Of a stretch of 64,000 nucleotides of DNA, positions 40,084 through 50,793 are shown piece by piece. Origin of the DNA: Coniella vitis (Eukaryota > Ascomycota > Sordariomycetes > Diaporthales > Schizoparmaceae); NCBI GenBank assembly GCA_011317545.1, contig WUJK01000004.1:62001-126000 (forward strand). Reading direction: 5' to 3'. The position numbers were made by a program, and so were the translations under genes. Positions within the stretch are counted from its first letter, which is position 1, and each line of letters begins with the position of its first letter. The notes below the pieces were generated by a model. That model was not told the origin of the DNA. It was given only the letters and a program-made list of their open reading frames with translations, and made no database searches.

Positions 40084-40832
40084 AAAAGGTTAAATATCGT
40101 CTTCTTATCCGCGATAGACCTTAGGCTACTCTATCTTAAAGGGCTTATTAGGAGTTCCGTTAGTATTTCCTCGAGCCTTAAGTTCTATAATATATATAAT
40201 AAGTATATTAATAGTAGTTAAGAATTATTAGTTAGTATTTTAAGTCTAATTAACCGTCGAGAGGGCTAGAATTATTAGTATTATAGTTAAATATTATACT
40301 TAATATTACCTAAGAGGTATATATAGACCGTTCTAAATAAGAGTTATAAAAATATAATAATCCTTACCTAAATCCCGGATTCTAGAAGTACCTATAAGTT
40401 ATATATTAGTAGGTAGGGAAGTATTACCTTTAAGTCTTTATATATTATCGAGCAATATTAAGTATTATAAGTAATTAAGAGGGATTACCCTATTATATAA
40501 AATAATACTTAGATTTATAACTAAAGACTATAAGGAAACTATCTAATATTAAGCTATAAACTCCTATCCTTATATCCTTTTATTATTTCCTATCTATAGT
40601 AAGTATAGATCCTTAGATTACCTAGAGCGATAGGAGCGTTAGCTTACTTAGATTATTTGGATTATTATCGCTCTAACTATCTTAGTTATTAAGGTGATCT
40701 AACCCTAACCCTAGGTAGTGCTGCCCGTATATCCCTTATATAAGAGATCCTATCGGTCCGTTGTAGTTCCGACTTCTGATGCTATATTGCGTTGGCCTGT
40801 TCCTGTGACCTGTATGACCGTGGGTCATAACA
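40084..40832 (-). mobile_element. Inverted, truncated family-1 end: partial internal region plus LTR
   Basis: Read on the minus strand, 40832-40353 is a 480-bp family-1 LTR beginning TGTTATGACCCACGG, with an intact TG start, and ending GGATTATTATA. It is followed by about 270 bp of 5' internal sequence, whose first ~85 bp match copy A from 6947. The rest of this element is absent. The outermost ~140 bp (40690-40832) are free of RIP while the inner part is saturated, so the RIP domain ends inside this LTR. Confidence 0.88.
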
Positions 40833-41581
40833 AAAACCCTACTTACATTTTGGGAATCTGTAGGACAGTCCAATCCGCCACGAACGCTTTTGATATATAA
40901 ATTCAAAGCAGAATCCTTGCATCGCTGCGGAAGGGCTATGAAATCCTGTAAAATCTAAAAATTACATAGTTAGCCTTGCCAAAGAAGCAGGATCGTCGAC
41001 ATACTTCTTGTTGAGCAGTGGTATCAATGGCAGGTTTGAACCTGAAAAAGACTATTTGGAAAACAGACATGGAGGCGAGTTATGGTTGGTCGCTTTTTGT
41101 TTTGTTTTCATTTTCTTTTCTAGAGAGACTATGCATGATAATTCAGCGAAGAAATCTCTCGCGGAAAGCGAGTATTTAAACGAATCTGGGTCGACTTCTC
41201 CAATGAGTTCTTTCCGGATAATGCCTTCCGTACCTATTTGTCAGGCTGTGGATCGGGGCGTGTCGTATACTATGTATAAGAATAGACATGATACGCTTGC
41301 TGAGGTGCTCCTTGCGGGTAATGCTCTTCCGCGCGCAAGACTTAAACTTATGGACCGTATGGCTAGTCATCACACAAAGACTTTGTATAAATAAAGAAAC
41401 AGCACCATGAGATACCAATGCAATGACTGCTGGTCTGAGCCCTTAAAAAGCCCGTCAATCACCTGCAGCTAGGCATCTTCAAAACATCCATTCGTCTCAA
41501 CTATATAACCACCGATCATCTTCGAAAGCATCATCATCATCAACCAAATACTCAATACTTTCACAACAAATCACAGGCAGC
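40833..41581. other. Region between the island and the SDR gene; weak open frames only
   Basis: Ordinary composition, not RIP-mutated. A frame at 41008-41394 (128 codons, +) has no recognisable domain. An overlapping frame at about 41148-41274 encodes a 41-residue, protein-like string (RIWVDFSNEFFPDN...) but lacks a start. A T/C-rich tract ending in CTAG near 41130 could be a 3' splice site. This may be the broken end of a gene cut off by the island, or nothing. The rest includes the SDR promoter. Confidence 0.3.
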
Positions 41582-42322
41582 ATGGGCATCAGCAGGAACC
41601 GGAACATCGCCATCGTGGGAGTCGGCTCCCTCATGTCCAAGTCCCTTGCCTTATGGCTAGCCGGTCTGGGATGGAATATCGCCCTACTGTCGCGCTCCGA
41701 GAAGAGTTTGTCAGCCATCGCTGACGAGGTGCGCAGAAATCAACAAGGAAAAGCCGGCAAAGTTGTCTACCGGGCTGCCGACGCTAGCGAGCCTACGGCA
41801 CTGAAGGCCGCTCTTGACTGGGCTGTCCAAGAACTCGGGGGCAAGTTGGACGTGCTGCACTACAACGCTGCCCACGTTGCTGCATCCAGCGTCATCCAAA
41901 TGACGCCCGTCGAGGTCGAACAAGACTTTAAGGTCTCAGTGGTGGGCACCCTTGTTGCTGGCCAGTGGTTTGTCGACGGCAACGCCAATGTTGACCGGGT
42001 TGCAAAAGGGGAATGGCCACTTTACCTCGTCACTGGCGGGATACTGGATAAAGTGCCGGAAACGATATTCGCCTCACTATCCTGTGTCAAAGCGGCTTCT
42101 CAGACACTTAGTCGGTTGTTCGCTCAGGAATTGCCTGCGAAGGCCAACATTCTCGTCGGCATGCCATTGATCTCGGGCCGCGTCGTCAAACTGGGAGAGG
42201 AGGGATACACCCCAAAGTTCGATGCTGATAACGTCATCTCCGCGGTTTTCAGACCATTCTTTGAGGATCGCGAGAATCAACATGATGGGCAAGAGGCATG
42301 GATCGTTGAAAGGCTGTACTGA
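41582..42322 (+). CDS. SDR-fold oxidoreductase-like protein lacking the catalytic Tyr
   Basis: Single-exon, 246-aa Rossmann-fold protein of the short-chain dehydrogenase/reductase superfamily. The N-terminal IAIVGVGSLMSKSLA (residues 9-23) replaces the usual TG-x3-GIG loop, and a YNAAH block (94-98) matches the NNAG strand. The catalytic YxxxK should end at K170, but position 166 is Leu (ASLSCVKAA), and no Ser is present 13 residues upstream, where Gly153 and Thr151 lie. It may therefore bind a nucleotide without classical reductase chemistry, or act as an isomerase- or cyclase-like tailoring protein. The start ATG follows a CA-rich leader (GGCAGCATGGG). It precedes the Zn2Cys6 regulator on the same strand and is the first gene right of the island. 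Confidence 0.82.
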   Translation: MGISRNRNIAIVGVGSLMSKSLALWLAGLGWNIALLSRSEKSLSAIADEVRRNQQGKAGKVVYRAADASEPTALKAALDWAVQELGGKLDVLHYNAAHVAASSVIQMTPVEVEQDFKVSVVGTLVAGQWFVDGNANVDRVAKGEWPLYLVTGGILDKVPETIFASLSCVKAASQTLSRLFAQELPAKANILVGMPLISGRVVKLGEEGYTPKFDADNVISAVFRPFFEDRENQHDGQEAWIVERLY

Positions 42323-42523
42323 GAGTATGCACAAGGCGGGTCGCTGCTCGGAAGAGCATTATCCGGGTTGCCGGTAATTGACGACATCATGGTGGAGCAA
42401 CTGGGGCCAATTGGAATCCAAGTAGTCAAAAGTTTATTATTTTAACCTCGATATATTCTGCTACAAGTACCGGTTACCATCCCTAGGTATCTTTCTGTGT
42501 TACACTCGGTCGGTATCTTCAAC

Positions 42524-44942
42524 ATGAGCTCTCGACAACGCGTCTCTGTAGCATGCCAACCATGTCGGAGACGGCGTGTAAAGGTACGCAGCCAGTCTTG
42601 CCGCAATGACCATATTAAGCACCGGCCTGACGCGATTCACCGACATTGTTAGTGCGACGGAGCCAAACCCCGTTGTTCGAGATGTACGACAGCACATGAA
42701 GCCTGCGAATATCAACATTCCGAAGAGAAGCGAAAGTGAGTCTTGATCCTCTTTTGAAGTTAAAAACATGACAATAACAATGATTAAACGCACAATAAGA
42801 CCACCGAGCAAGCGCTATATTCAATCCTTGCTTTCTCGAATCGATAATCTTGAGCGGCAATTGGCACGGTATGAAGGACGGGCCCACGATGCCTCGATCG
42901 AGGCAACATCTCCAGGAGGCCTCACAATAGGCAGCCATCAAGATTGCAACCCGACCCACGCTTCGGCTAGCCACGATTCAGTGCGAGAAGTAGTTGACCT
43001 TTGCGGTGGACTGAGCCTGGGAGAGGGGCAAGAACTGCGTTTCTTCGACCCTCGGAGCAATCTGACCATGGTTGACAGCCAGATAGATGAACGTTGTCAT
43101 CTTCACCTGCAAAGATTTGCCGCCAAACGCCAGCAAATCGGGACACAAGTCGATGTAAGTGAGGCTGTTCAAGAAGCACTATTGAGTAAGTTTTGGACCA
43201 GGCAGAATTCATGGCAATACATTATCCATGAAGCTGCCTGGCTTCGGAGCCGTGTGGCTCAAGATAATCGCTATTGTACCCCGGTCTTGCTCTATGCGAT
43301 GCTGGCGGTGGCTGCTTCTTACTCTGACGAGCCATTCGGCGATGTCATTGATGACCCGAGAGCTGCTGGTATATCCTTCTCTTCCAAGGCGAAAGAACTG
43401 ATATTCGAGGAAATTGAAGCGCCTCGGCTTCCGACAGTAGTTGCAGCTGCATTGATCTCGGTTGCAGAGATGTCACTCGATATCGAATCGGCAGGATGGA
43501 CGTACATCGGTAGGTCGACGCCCTAGCAGAAGACCTGCCAACTGCTGATGCAATCAAGGAATTGCCGTAAGGATGGCTCTTGCCTTGGGTCTTCATACAG
43601 ACCCCTATCAGTGGGTGGATTCGGGCCGTTTCACTGCGGAAGACGCAGAAATACGTACGATTGCTTGGTGGGGCTGTTATATGATTGAGAAGTGAGATAT
43701 CCTCAGCATCATGCTTGCTTGCATTTCACTGACAGTGTGATCTAGGTTTCAGAGCACTGCATTAGGTAGACCAAGTGCGTGTGACGAACGGTTCATTCGC
43801 ACCCCGTTGCCTACAGTGCTGCCCGAGGTTGAATACAGAGGCTTTGATGGATGGTCGCCATCACAGCCCGAGCTCCCCTTGCCTATCAGTTATTCTATAA
43901 CAAATTTCCGCCTCACGTGCGAGATGCTTCAAATCACCTCTGGGCCCATGGACACAATGTGCGTTTCTTGTTTTACGGTATCTGCAGCAAGGCTGGCCTC
44001 TGAATCGAGACAACTAACGCTGACGTAGCTACTCACCGGGACCCATCCATGATCTCGAACAGAAAATCGATACTGCTCTCAAAGCTACTGTTGAGCTATC
44101 TGCCTTTTACGACAGAGTTCCCAGTGTTATCAGACTGCCCTCATTCGCCTCAGGCACCCCAGTGGCCGTTCATATCTACTATTTTCAGTGAGGACTTGTT
44201 CACCACTCCGTAGGTACACTAACTGAGCTAAGTCGCCTAGTATTCACTATCATTGCATTAACATCCTCCTACATCGCCCATTTATCTCTGGCCAAGCCGC
44301 CTCAAAGATGGCTGGGAATAAACTTCGAATGGCGAGCCACAATCTCTCTGAGTGTACCAAGTCCGCCGAGACGTTAGCTTTAATACTGAAGGAGGTTGCA
44401 AAGCACTATTCATTAGTAAGTTCTTTTCCCTCATATATTGCAAACTCTTCGTATTCAATGGATCAATGGATGATTGATCGCCATCAACGAAGCAGAGAAC
44501 CGCTCCAATATCAATAATTCATCCAGCTTTGACAGCCGGCATAATACATCTTATGAATTTGACTCTGCCAAACGAGGCAGTGAAGGCAAAGGCAAAATCC
44601 AACTTTCTTCTCATCGTCCACTCACTCGAGCAAATGAGCATCGCCTGGGTATGCGCGCTTCGAGCAATCCGGGTCCTTAAAATGGTTGCCCAGCGTTGGC
44701 TACCAGAAAGCTATGCAGACTTGATTGGCCAAACATTGACCGGCGTCCCCAATCGTGCAGTCCTACAGCAGTCACCATCACCAGATTCCACGTTGTTGCC
44801 CGCTATGCAGGAACATGATCAATCATGGGACGATCTTTTACAGCAGTCGTTCGACGCATCTTGGCTTGAGAGCGACATATTTCAGTCAGAACTATCATTC
44901 ATGAATGTGGATCAATGGCCGGGGTTTAGTAGCATGCCTTAA
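42524..44942 (+). CDS. Zn(II)2Cys6 transcription factor of the right-hand gene group
   Basis: Predicted nuclear regulator, 659 aa, eight exons: 42524-42583, 42653-42735, 42800-43509, 43559-43691, 43746-43958, 44029-44187, 44241-44415 and 44496-44942 (1980 nt, all junctions in phase). The zinc cluster C11-x2-C14-x6-C21-x6-C28-x2-C31-x6-C38 is assembled across intron 1. It is followed by a linker and coiled-coil-like segment (YIQSLLSRIDNLERQL). The fungal_trans middle region shows GIAVRMALALGLHTDP, WWGCYMIEKFQSTALGRPSA and YHCINILLHRPFISGQ in the usual order, and the C-terminus is acidic and Gln-rich. Introns are 49-80 bp with good donors; intron 5 has a CTAAC branch site (44013-44017). Its central position suggests it controls neighbouring genes, which is an inference. 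Confidence 0.9.
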
Positions 44943-45845
44943 GCAACCCGTGTCTTTCTAATACAATTCAAGTTACCTGAACACCGGTATCACCTTAGAT
45001 TACTCAAGAATCCACAATGTTTAAGACAGCTGAATCGCAAATAGTCTGCGGGGTCCGAGGTAATATACTATAGATGCAGTATACTATAGAGAAAGTATGC
45101 GCAAGAAGTTCCGACCAGTTCTATAAGTATTCACCACCAGTGTTTGAAAATTCAAATACTGTAAGATCCGTTCTGCTCAGAGAGGGAGTATTCGTGGTGG
45201 ACCTTCACAAAATGATGGGAAGTAAATAAAATCATTGTGAATCGTATTTTGAGTTCGATCTCGTCAATATCGTATCGATTGTTCACGAGCGATGCTCATA
45301 GGCAACTTGGCATCCACCTGAAGATCATGTTCTCAGATGTTCGAATCATTACAACACAAGGCCCTTATTGAAAGCACTTGTATCTGCTAAAGTTCATATC
45401 GGTACCATGGACCAGTTACTTTAGGTATATTCTATGTGTTTGAATCAGCCTTGCTCAACTTCGTCTTGCTTAGTGTTCGATCATTAGACAGGACGACACC
45501 TACTGATGATATATAGCGCACGGCAGACCAGAAATCCAGATAAATCTAGATACCCCGCATATGGGCCGGTTTAATGCGTGCCGGGACAGAAGAGAATGTA
45601 CGTGTTTTGTAAATTGTAATTGGCTTTAGCTACGTATGCATATGCATCTCATCAACAAGAGCATTGGCTGGTATAATATGGTGGCATTCGAACAAGATAT
45701 TAGCTCATCATAGACGCAAGTACTTTGCCCCGACCGAAACCTTTTGATTACTTCTTACACAAAGTTTTGCCTTCTCATTACGGAGTTTGTTCAAACTTTG
45801 TATCATGTGATGGACCTTAAGAGTTCCTGCCCTGCAAATTCCACC
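44943..45845. other. Intergenic region before the sugar-type permease
   Basis: About 900 bp without a supported gene. A short direct repeat TATACTATAGA (45065-45075 and 45080-45090) is present. It should contain the permease promoter. Confidence 0.5.
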
Positions 45846-48216
45846 ATGGACCGGAGAAGCATGGCAGATAGGAGATCGGGCGAGGTTGAGAGCCAGAACA
45901 CGGGACTCAGGCCAAATCAGATTGCAGAGGCCTATAGAGCGTCTATCTACGAACACAAGATGGAATTTTCGACTGCTTTGAAAAACTACAAGAAAGCGCT
46001 CCTCTGGAGTACCATCATGGGGCTGGTTTGTTGTTCCTTTCTCTTTCAGACCTTGGCTCAAAGCTGTCGCGATGACCACACCAAAGACTTTTTACCAACA
46101 ATCAATATTGACGTTGACCTCTGATTCTACTAGACAATTATCATGGAGTCTTATGATCAAATACTTATTGGTTCATTCTATGCTTTGCCAGCATTCCAGA
46201 AACAGTTCGGCTTTCGGACATCGGATGGCTCCTACCAAGTTTCCGCTTCGTGGCAATCAGCATTGAGTGAGTATGCTCTGTATGGTTTTCCATGGAATGT
46301 TTGCATGTGGGTCTAAAAGCATAAAGCACTGGTACAAAATGTAGGCCTTATAATCGGAATATTCGGCAATACCATTCTGGTTGACCGCTGGGGAAGTAAG
46401 TTTTCAAGTGAAAGTTCTTGCTTAAACATAACACAAGTGGGCTAAGTTCGATTCAGACATCATTATAGTACAAATCGCACTCGTCTTTGTTTGCGGATTC
46501 ATCGCCGTCCTTTTCTTTGCCGAGTCAGCCTCGATGCTACTTGTTGGTGAGATCTTGCTTGGATTTCCACTTGGGACGATTAACACTATTGCACGTGCGT
46601 TTATGTTAGCAAGACGAGACACGAAGAGTTGCCGAGATATTAACTATCGTGCATGCAGCTGCTTATTGTATCGAGATTGTGCCACTTGCTCTACGGCATT
46701 ATGGTCCTACGGTATGTTGACTGGCTCTAAGCTGGCGCAGCTTGCACTTTCGAGTTCTCACTAACCCATCTAATGTAACAATCATTCAGTATATAAATCT
46801 ATGCTGGGTGTTCGGGCATATTCTCGGAGCGGGCGTACTCAGAGCTTATGCTACAAATCAAACTGAATGGGCTTGGCGAATACCTTACGCAATCCAGGTA
46901 TACAACATCCAAGTATCTTGACTGGCTCCTCAAACCCCATATCATCCCTTCAAACTTAATACCATACTAATCTGGAACCAGTGGACTTGGCCGGTTCCCC
47001 TCATCATCTGTGTATGTTCCTCAAATATCATCCACTGTTGCCAACCTCTGTTTCTAATATCGGATTTTCTTTTTGAAGCTTTGCTTTGCTCCAGAATCGC
47101 CATGGTTTTTAGTTCGTCGAGACCGTCATGACGAGGCAATCAAGAGCCTTGACCGCCTATCCACCGGAATCGATAATCACGAAACCCTATCATTAATCCA
47201 ACATACAGTCAACCTCGAGCATCAATTGGATTTTGGAACATCATTCTGGGACTGCTTCCGTGGCTCTGATTTACGTCGCACTGAGATAGCATGTATTGCT
47301 TGGTCCAGCCAGATTTGGACACAATTTGCACTCGCTTCAGGAACATATTTCTTCGAAGTAGCGTACGTATTGGTCCTCCCAAACCCATAAAGATCAAGCA
47401 CCAAAGCTGAAACGAAAGGCTACCCAAGGGGATTGCCCACGGCAGACGCGTTCGATCTAGGCATAGGGCAGTATGCAATGGCTGGTGTTGCCACCATCCT
47501 CTCCATGGGAATCCTAGAAGCAGTTGGTCGGCGCACACTATGGCTTGCTGGCCTTGCTGGTATGCTTTTGCCAGTGCTTTGCATTGGCGTGCTATCATTA
47601 GTACCAGACCAGACTCTCGCGATTGTCTGGTGTCAAGGAGTCCTGGTACTCGTCCGGTTCTTTGCTTATGGGATATCGTGTGGCCCCATTCCCTTTGTGT
47701 ATTGCGGTGAGATTAGCTCTGTGAAACTTCGAAATTCGGTGAGATATAACTTTTCATTTCTTTTTTTTCCATTTTCTCTTTTTGGGATAGCTACTTCCTT
47801 GCTCGTGAGAATTTGTAGTGTCGCTGTGCTAACGTCACAATGCACGTTTGCGAAACAGACGCTGGCGCTCTCGCGAAATGCTTTCAATCTTGGGAATCTC
47901 ATCTCGAGCTGCGTGTCTCCTTACCTTGTCAATCCCACGGCCGCAGATCTAAAGGGCAAAACAGCTTGGATCAGTGTGGGACTTATCATGTTGATTGCAA
48001 TCTGGAGCTACTATCGCTTTCCTGAGACTAAGGGCAGAAGTTTTGAGGAATTGGACATCCTATTCGGTATGTTACACACTGTGAAGAGTGCATGTGATAA
48101 CTGAGGACTAAAACCCTTGTACAGCGAGAAACGTCCCGGCTCGGGAGTTCAGAACGTACAAGATCAGCACTGAAGACGAGTTCGGAATCACCGTGGATGA
48201 AAAAATGGTGACTTGA
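45846..48216 (+). CDS. MFS sugar transporter, maltose/alpha-glucoside permease type
   Basis: Predicted 12-TM sugar:H+ symporter-family permease, 528 aa, eleven exons: 45846-46025, 46134-46266, 46345-46395, 46457-46594, 46659-46711, 46790-46897, 46982-47011, 47079-47362, 47429-47738, 47859-48066 and 48125-48216 (1587 nt, in phase). The start at 45846 has an ideal CCACCATGG context. Family marks in order: TIIMESYDQILIGSFYALP (TM1), DRWG after TM2, EIVPLALRHYGPTYINLCW, FAPESPWFLVRR (PESPR-like signature before the central loop), GGPIPFVYCGEI-like helix 10 and PETKGRSFEELD after TM12. One exon is only 30 nt. Intron 9 (47739-47858) is 120 bp with no in-frame stop, so its retention would still give a readable product. 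In a cluster, such permeases may move sugars or glycosylated or amino-acid-like products; the substrate is unknown. Confidence 0.9.
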
Positions 48217-48606
48217 ATAAAAGATGCTTATGATAACCCTCGAAGTGGTCTAAACCGTTTTCAGCAATGCTTTGGTGCTACGGGAAAGGAACATCTGATG
48301 ATTCCGATCGCAATTTTCTGGTAGCAAAGAAGTGCTTGTCTTTGGGCTTTCAACTTGATCATTCCTGTCCTGTTTGTCCTTTACTCCAACATTCTTGTCA
48401 CTTGGATCCGAACGTGCTGCTGGCCTTCGTTTCGTCAAAATGAGTGGCCATCAAAGATGGTTGTCAATTCTGTTTAATGCTCCATAATCCCACATGGCTC
48501 CTCTATCGGTCAGAGCATATTACAGAGCGCGCCAAGAACTATGTAGATGATAATCGAACAAAGACGAGATGAGCTTGCCAGCAATTTGAACGGCACGTTC
48601 TTCCCC
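48217..48606. other. Convergent intergenic region
   Basis: About 390 bp between two converging MFS genes, presumably the two 3' UTRs. No gene seen. Confidence 0.55.
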
Positions 48607-50265
48607 TCAAGCAATCCATTTCCACCCTCGTCTCCTTGCATCGGCCCATCGCACACCGATGCAACACGCCGCTGCACCCATCAAGAGCGCCCCGTCCCAA
48701 TACGCAATGCTAGCGTATGCGCTTGAGACGGCCGAGTTCTTGAGGAGCTGGCCACCGACTGGACTCCCAAACATGGTGCCCAGTCCTCTGACGAAAAGAA
48801 TAAAGGCATTGACGGCGGCATACTGGCGTATTCCAAAGACTTCAGCGATGATGGCTGGGAATAACGAGTAGTATCCTCCGGCCGAGATGCTATAAAGAAC
48901 AACAAATGCTATCCAAAGCGAGAAGGAGTAAGAGAGCGAGTGGCTTAGTATGCTGCTCAGCCAAAAGGCAAACACGCTTGCAGCGGCCAGAAACAGTGTG
49001 ATCATGATGGTGTTCTGCCGCCCAAGGCGATCGCCAGTGTAGCCTGTTAGCACTCGGAAGACGGCATTGATTACGTTGCTGGCGGCGAGCAGGTTGGCGC
49101 CCTCTGAGGCACTGTAACCAAGCGTAACCGTGTACGATGGAATGAAGGCGAGAGGCAGCTGGGCACCGGCAGCCTAGAGGAAGGAAGAAAATTGGTGTTA
49201 GTCAAAGGTTGCTGTGGCCTCCTCGAACCCGGTCCTTTAGTCCCACCGGTCCCTTTATTTTCCTGACATTTGCTCACCTGAAGAAAGGCAACGGCGACGG
49301 AGAAGAGAAATGTCATCTCAAGGCCCAACGCGCGAGAGATACGCGTCTTTCGCCTCTCAGCGCTGTTCTCCGTCGACATGCTTGCGTACGGACTCCGTGG
49401 TACTGTCCAGGCCACAGGCAAGCCCACCACCAGGTTGACGAGTGCCCATATTCTCAAGGTCCAGCGGCCACCAACAGAGCTCAAAAGCGCTCGCAGAATA
49501 GGGGAGAATATGAGGCCACCCGTGCCGCCACCAGCCAAGATCTTCGTTTTCCAACCAGTCAGCTTTCGGTTGGCGTATTATGGCTCGATGGCCTGGGCAA
49601 GAGAATGCTAGCTGACTTACAAAACCCATGGCCGTCGCTCGATGGTTGGTAAAGTACTCGGGCGCCGGAGCAAGAAGGGGAAAGTAGAGCATGGACATCC
49701 CAAGACCGACCAAGAGACCTTGCGTGAGCAACAGCGCCCAGATCGACCGGCAGAAAGATGCGAGGATGAAGCCGGCGCAGACCATGAGCACGCCGCAGAC
49801 GGTGACACTGCGCAACCGCAGCAGGTGGCGGAGTCTGCCGCGCCAACGCCGGTCCGAGTGTGTAGGCGGGGTCCAAGTTCCATGCTCGATGCGTGAGATG
49901 ATGGGGTTCACAATGACCCCGCCTCCCCACGTCAGCCCATAGCAGAGCGTGCCCACAAACGCAATCAAGGCGGTTGGCGAGGAAGCCTGCTCGGATGGCG
50001 GGGGCACCAAGACGTCCTGGCTGGGCGAGAGGTAGTATTCCTGCAAGACACCAAAGCACTGGTTGTATCCGATGGTCAGGGCAATGGTGACAAAGGACGA
50101 CAGCAGCACTGCGGCCTGCTTCTTGCGTGACACGAGGGGCACAGAAACGGCGGCCTGGTAGTTGGAGTCGCTTGCGTCCGAGTCTGGTGCGTGTGCCGGC
50201 GCGATGCTAGATTCCGCCCCAGTCCCACGAACAGCGAGAGGGATAGCGCGCGTTGGAACTGCCAT
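48607..50265 (-). CDS. MFS transporter, monocarboxylate (MCT) type
   Basis: Predicted 12-TM membrane carrier of 491 aa on the minus strand. Exons in transcript order: 50265-49621, 49541-49278 and 49173-48607 (645, 264 and 567 nt, all phase 0). The start at 50265 gives a short polar N-terminus before TM1; an upstream in-frame ATG at 50514 would add 83 residues rich in Cys and Pro that look like leader. MCT-like features are the GYNQCFGVLQEYYL segment in TM1, the GGGVIVNPIISR loop, GGGTGGLIFSPIL in TM5 and TGYTGDRLGRQN in the TM8-9 loop. Splice sites are clean (GTAAGT and GTGAGC donors). It shares a 0.5-kb divergent promoter with the GGCT-fold gene. Likely carries a small organic acid or a pathway product; not more specific. 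Confidence 0.88.
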
Positions 50266-50793
50266 TGCGACGTCTGCTACGACTAGAGTGGCGGCACTTG
50301 CTGCAAGTGCTTGGGGGAATTGACTGCGGTATAAAGTGGTTGGTTGGTATTGGAGAGGGCAAAAACAGGTGCCGGTCGCCCCGAGGTGGTCAATTCTAGA
50401 TCTGGCATCCTCTGCGAAAAGCGGGTAACAATACATGAGCGGTTCCAAATCCCCGGGCTTGCATGCTCCCCGCCCGTTATGACGAGGGTCGGAGTAGATT
50501 CCCGCCCCTGCCAACTCGGAGAACTGGACTCGGCCAGCGCGCGGGGTGCAGTCGAGATCGAGTCCTAGAATCTTGGCACTGCAGCTGCTATGTAAGCGAA
50601 CGGGGCTGTGCCCAGCCCCCCGTATATCCTCTTCCAGTCTCCGGTACTTTTGCTGCTAGCTCCTCTGATATACGTGGAAATAAAAGTACGCCCCAGCTCT
50701 TGAGTGTGATTACTACAGTGATATACATGTAGGATTGAGGATCACTCTGCATTTCCTCAGAAAAGTCTGCGTGGCTGCTTGGCAAATGGCATA
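50266..50793. promoter_or_regulatory. Divergent promoter between the MCT-type transporter and GGCT-fold gene
   Basis: A 528-bp divergent intergenic region. It contains CGG half-sites in direct orientation 11 bp apart (50517-50519 and 50531-50533), compatible with a zinc-cluster regulator but unproven. Confidence 0.4.

Larger units (their letters stand above)
6467..40832. mobile_element. RIP-degraded island of nested LTR retrotransposons
   Basis: A 34-kb block made only of dead LTR retrotransposons. From about 6600 to 40690, long stretches contain no CA and no TG at all while TA and CG are common, the footprint of repeat-induced point mutation (CpA to TpA on either strand). ATG codons and CAA/CAG/TGG codons have therefore become ATA, TAA/TAG and TAG, and no live gene is left. 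Order: family-1 LTR, copy A (with a nested family-3 element), family-1 LTR, copy B (with two family-2 elements), family-1 LTR, then an inverted family-1 end. No matching target duplication is seen at the two outer borders (attta versus aaaaa), consistent with rearrangement rather than one insertion. Confidence 0.95.

Noticed and set aside
6467..40832. CRISPR-like, centromere or rDNA explanation for the AT-rich block
   Set aside because: LTR pairs with target duplications and pol domain relics fully account for it.
41008..41394. 128-codon frame on + as a gene
   Set aside because: No domain, no codon or splice support, and a competing frame on the same strand looks at least as protein-like; listed only as an uncertain region.
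45065..45090. Direct repeat TATACTATAGA as a transposon footprint
   Set aside because: Too short and AT-rich, with no terminal inverted repeats or target duplication around it.
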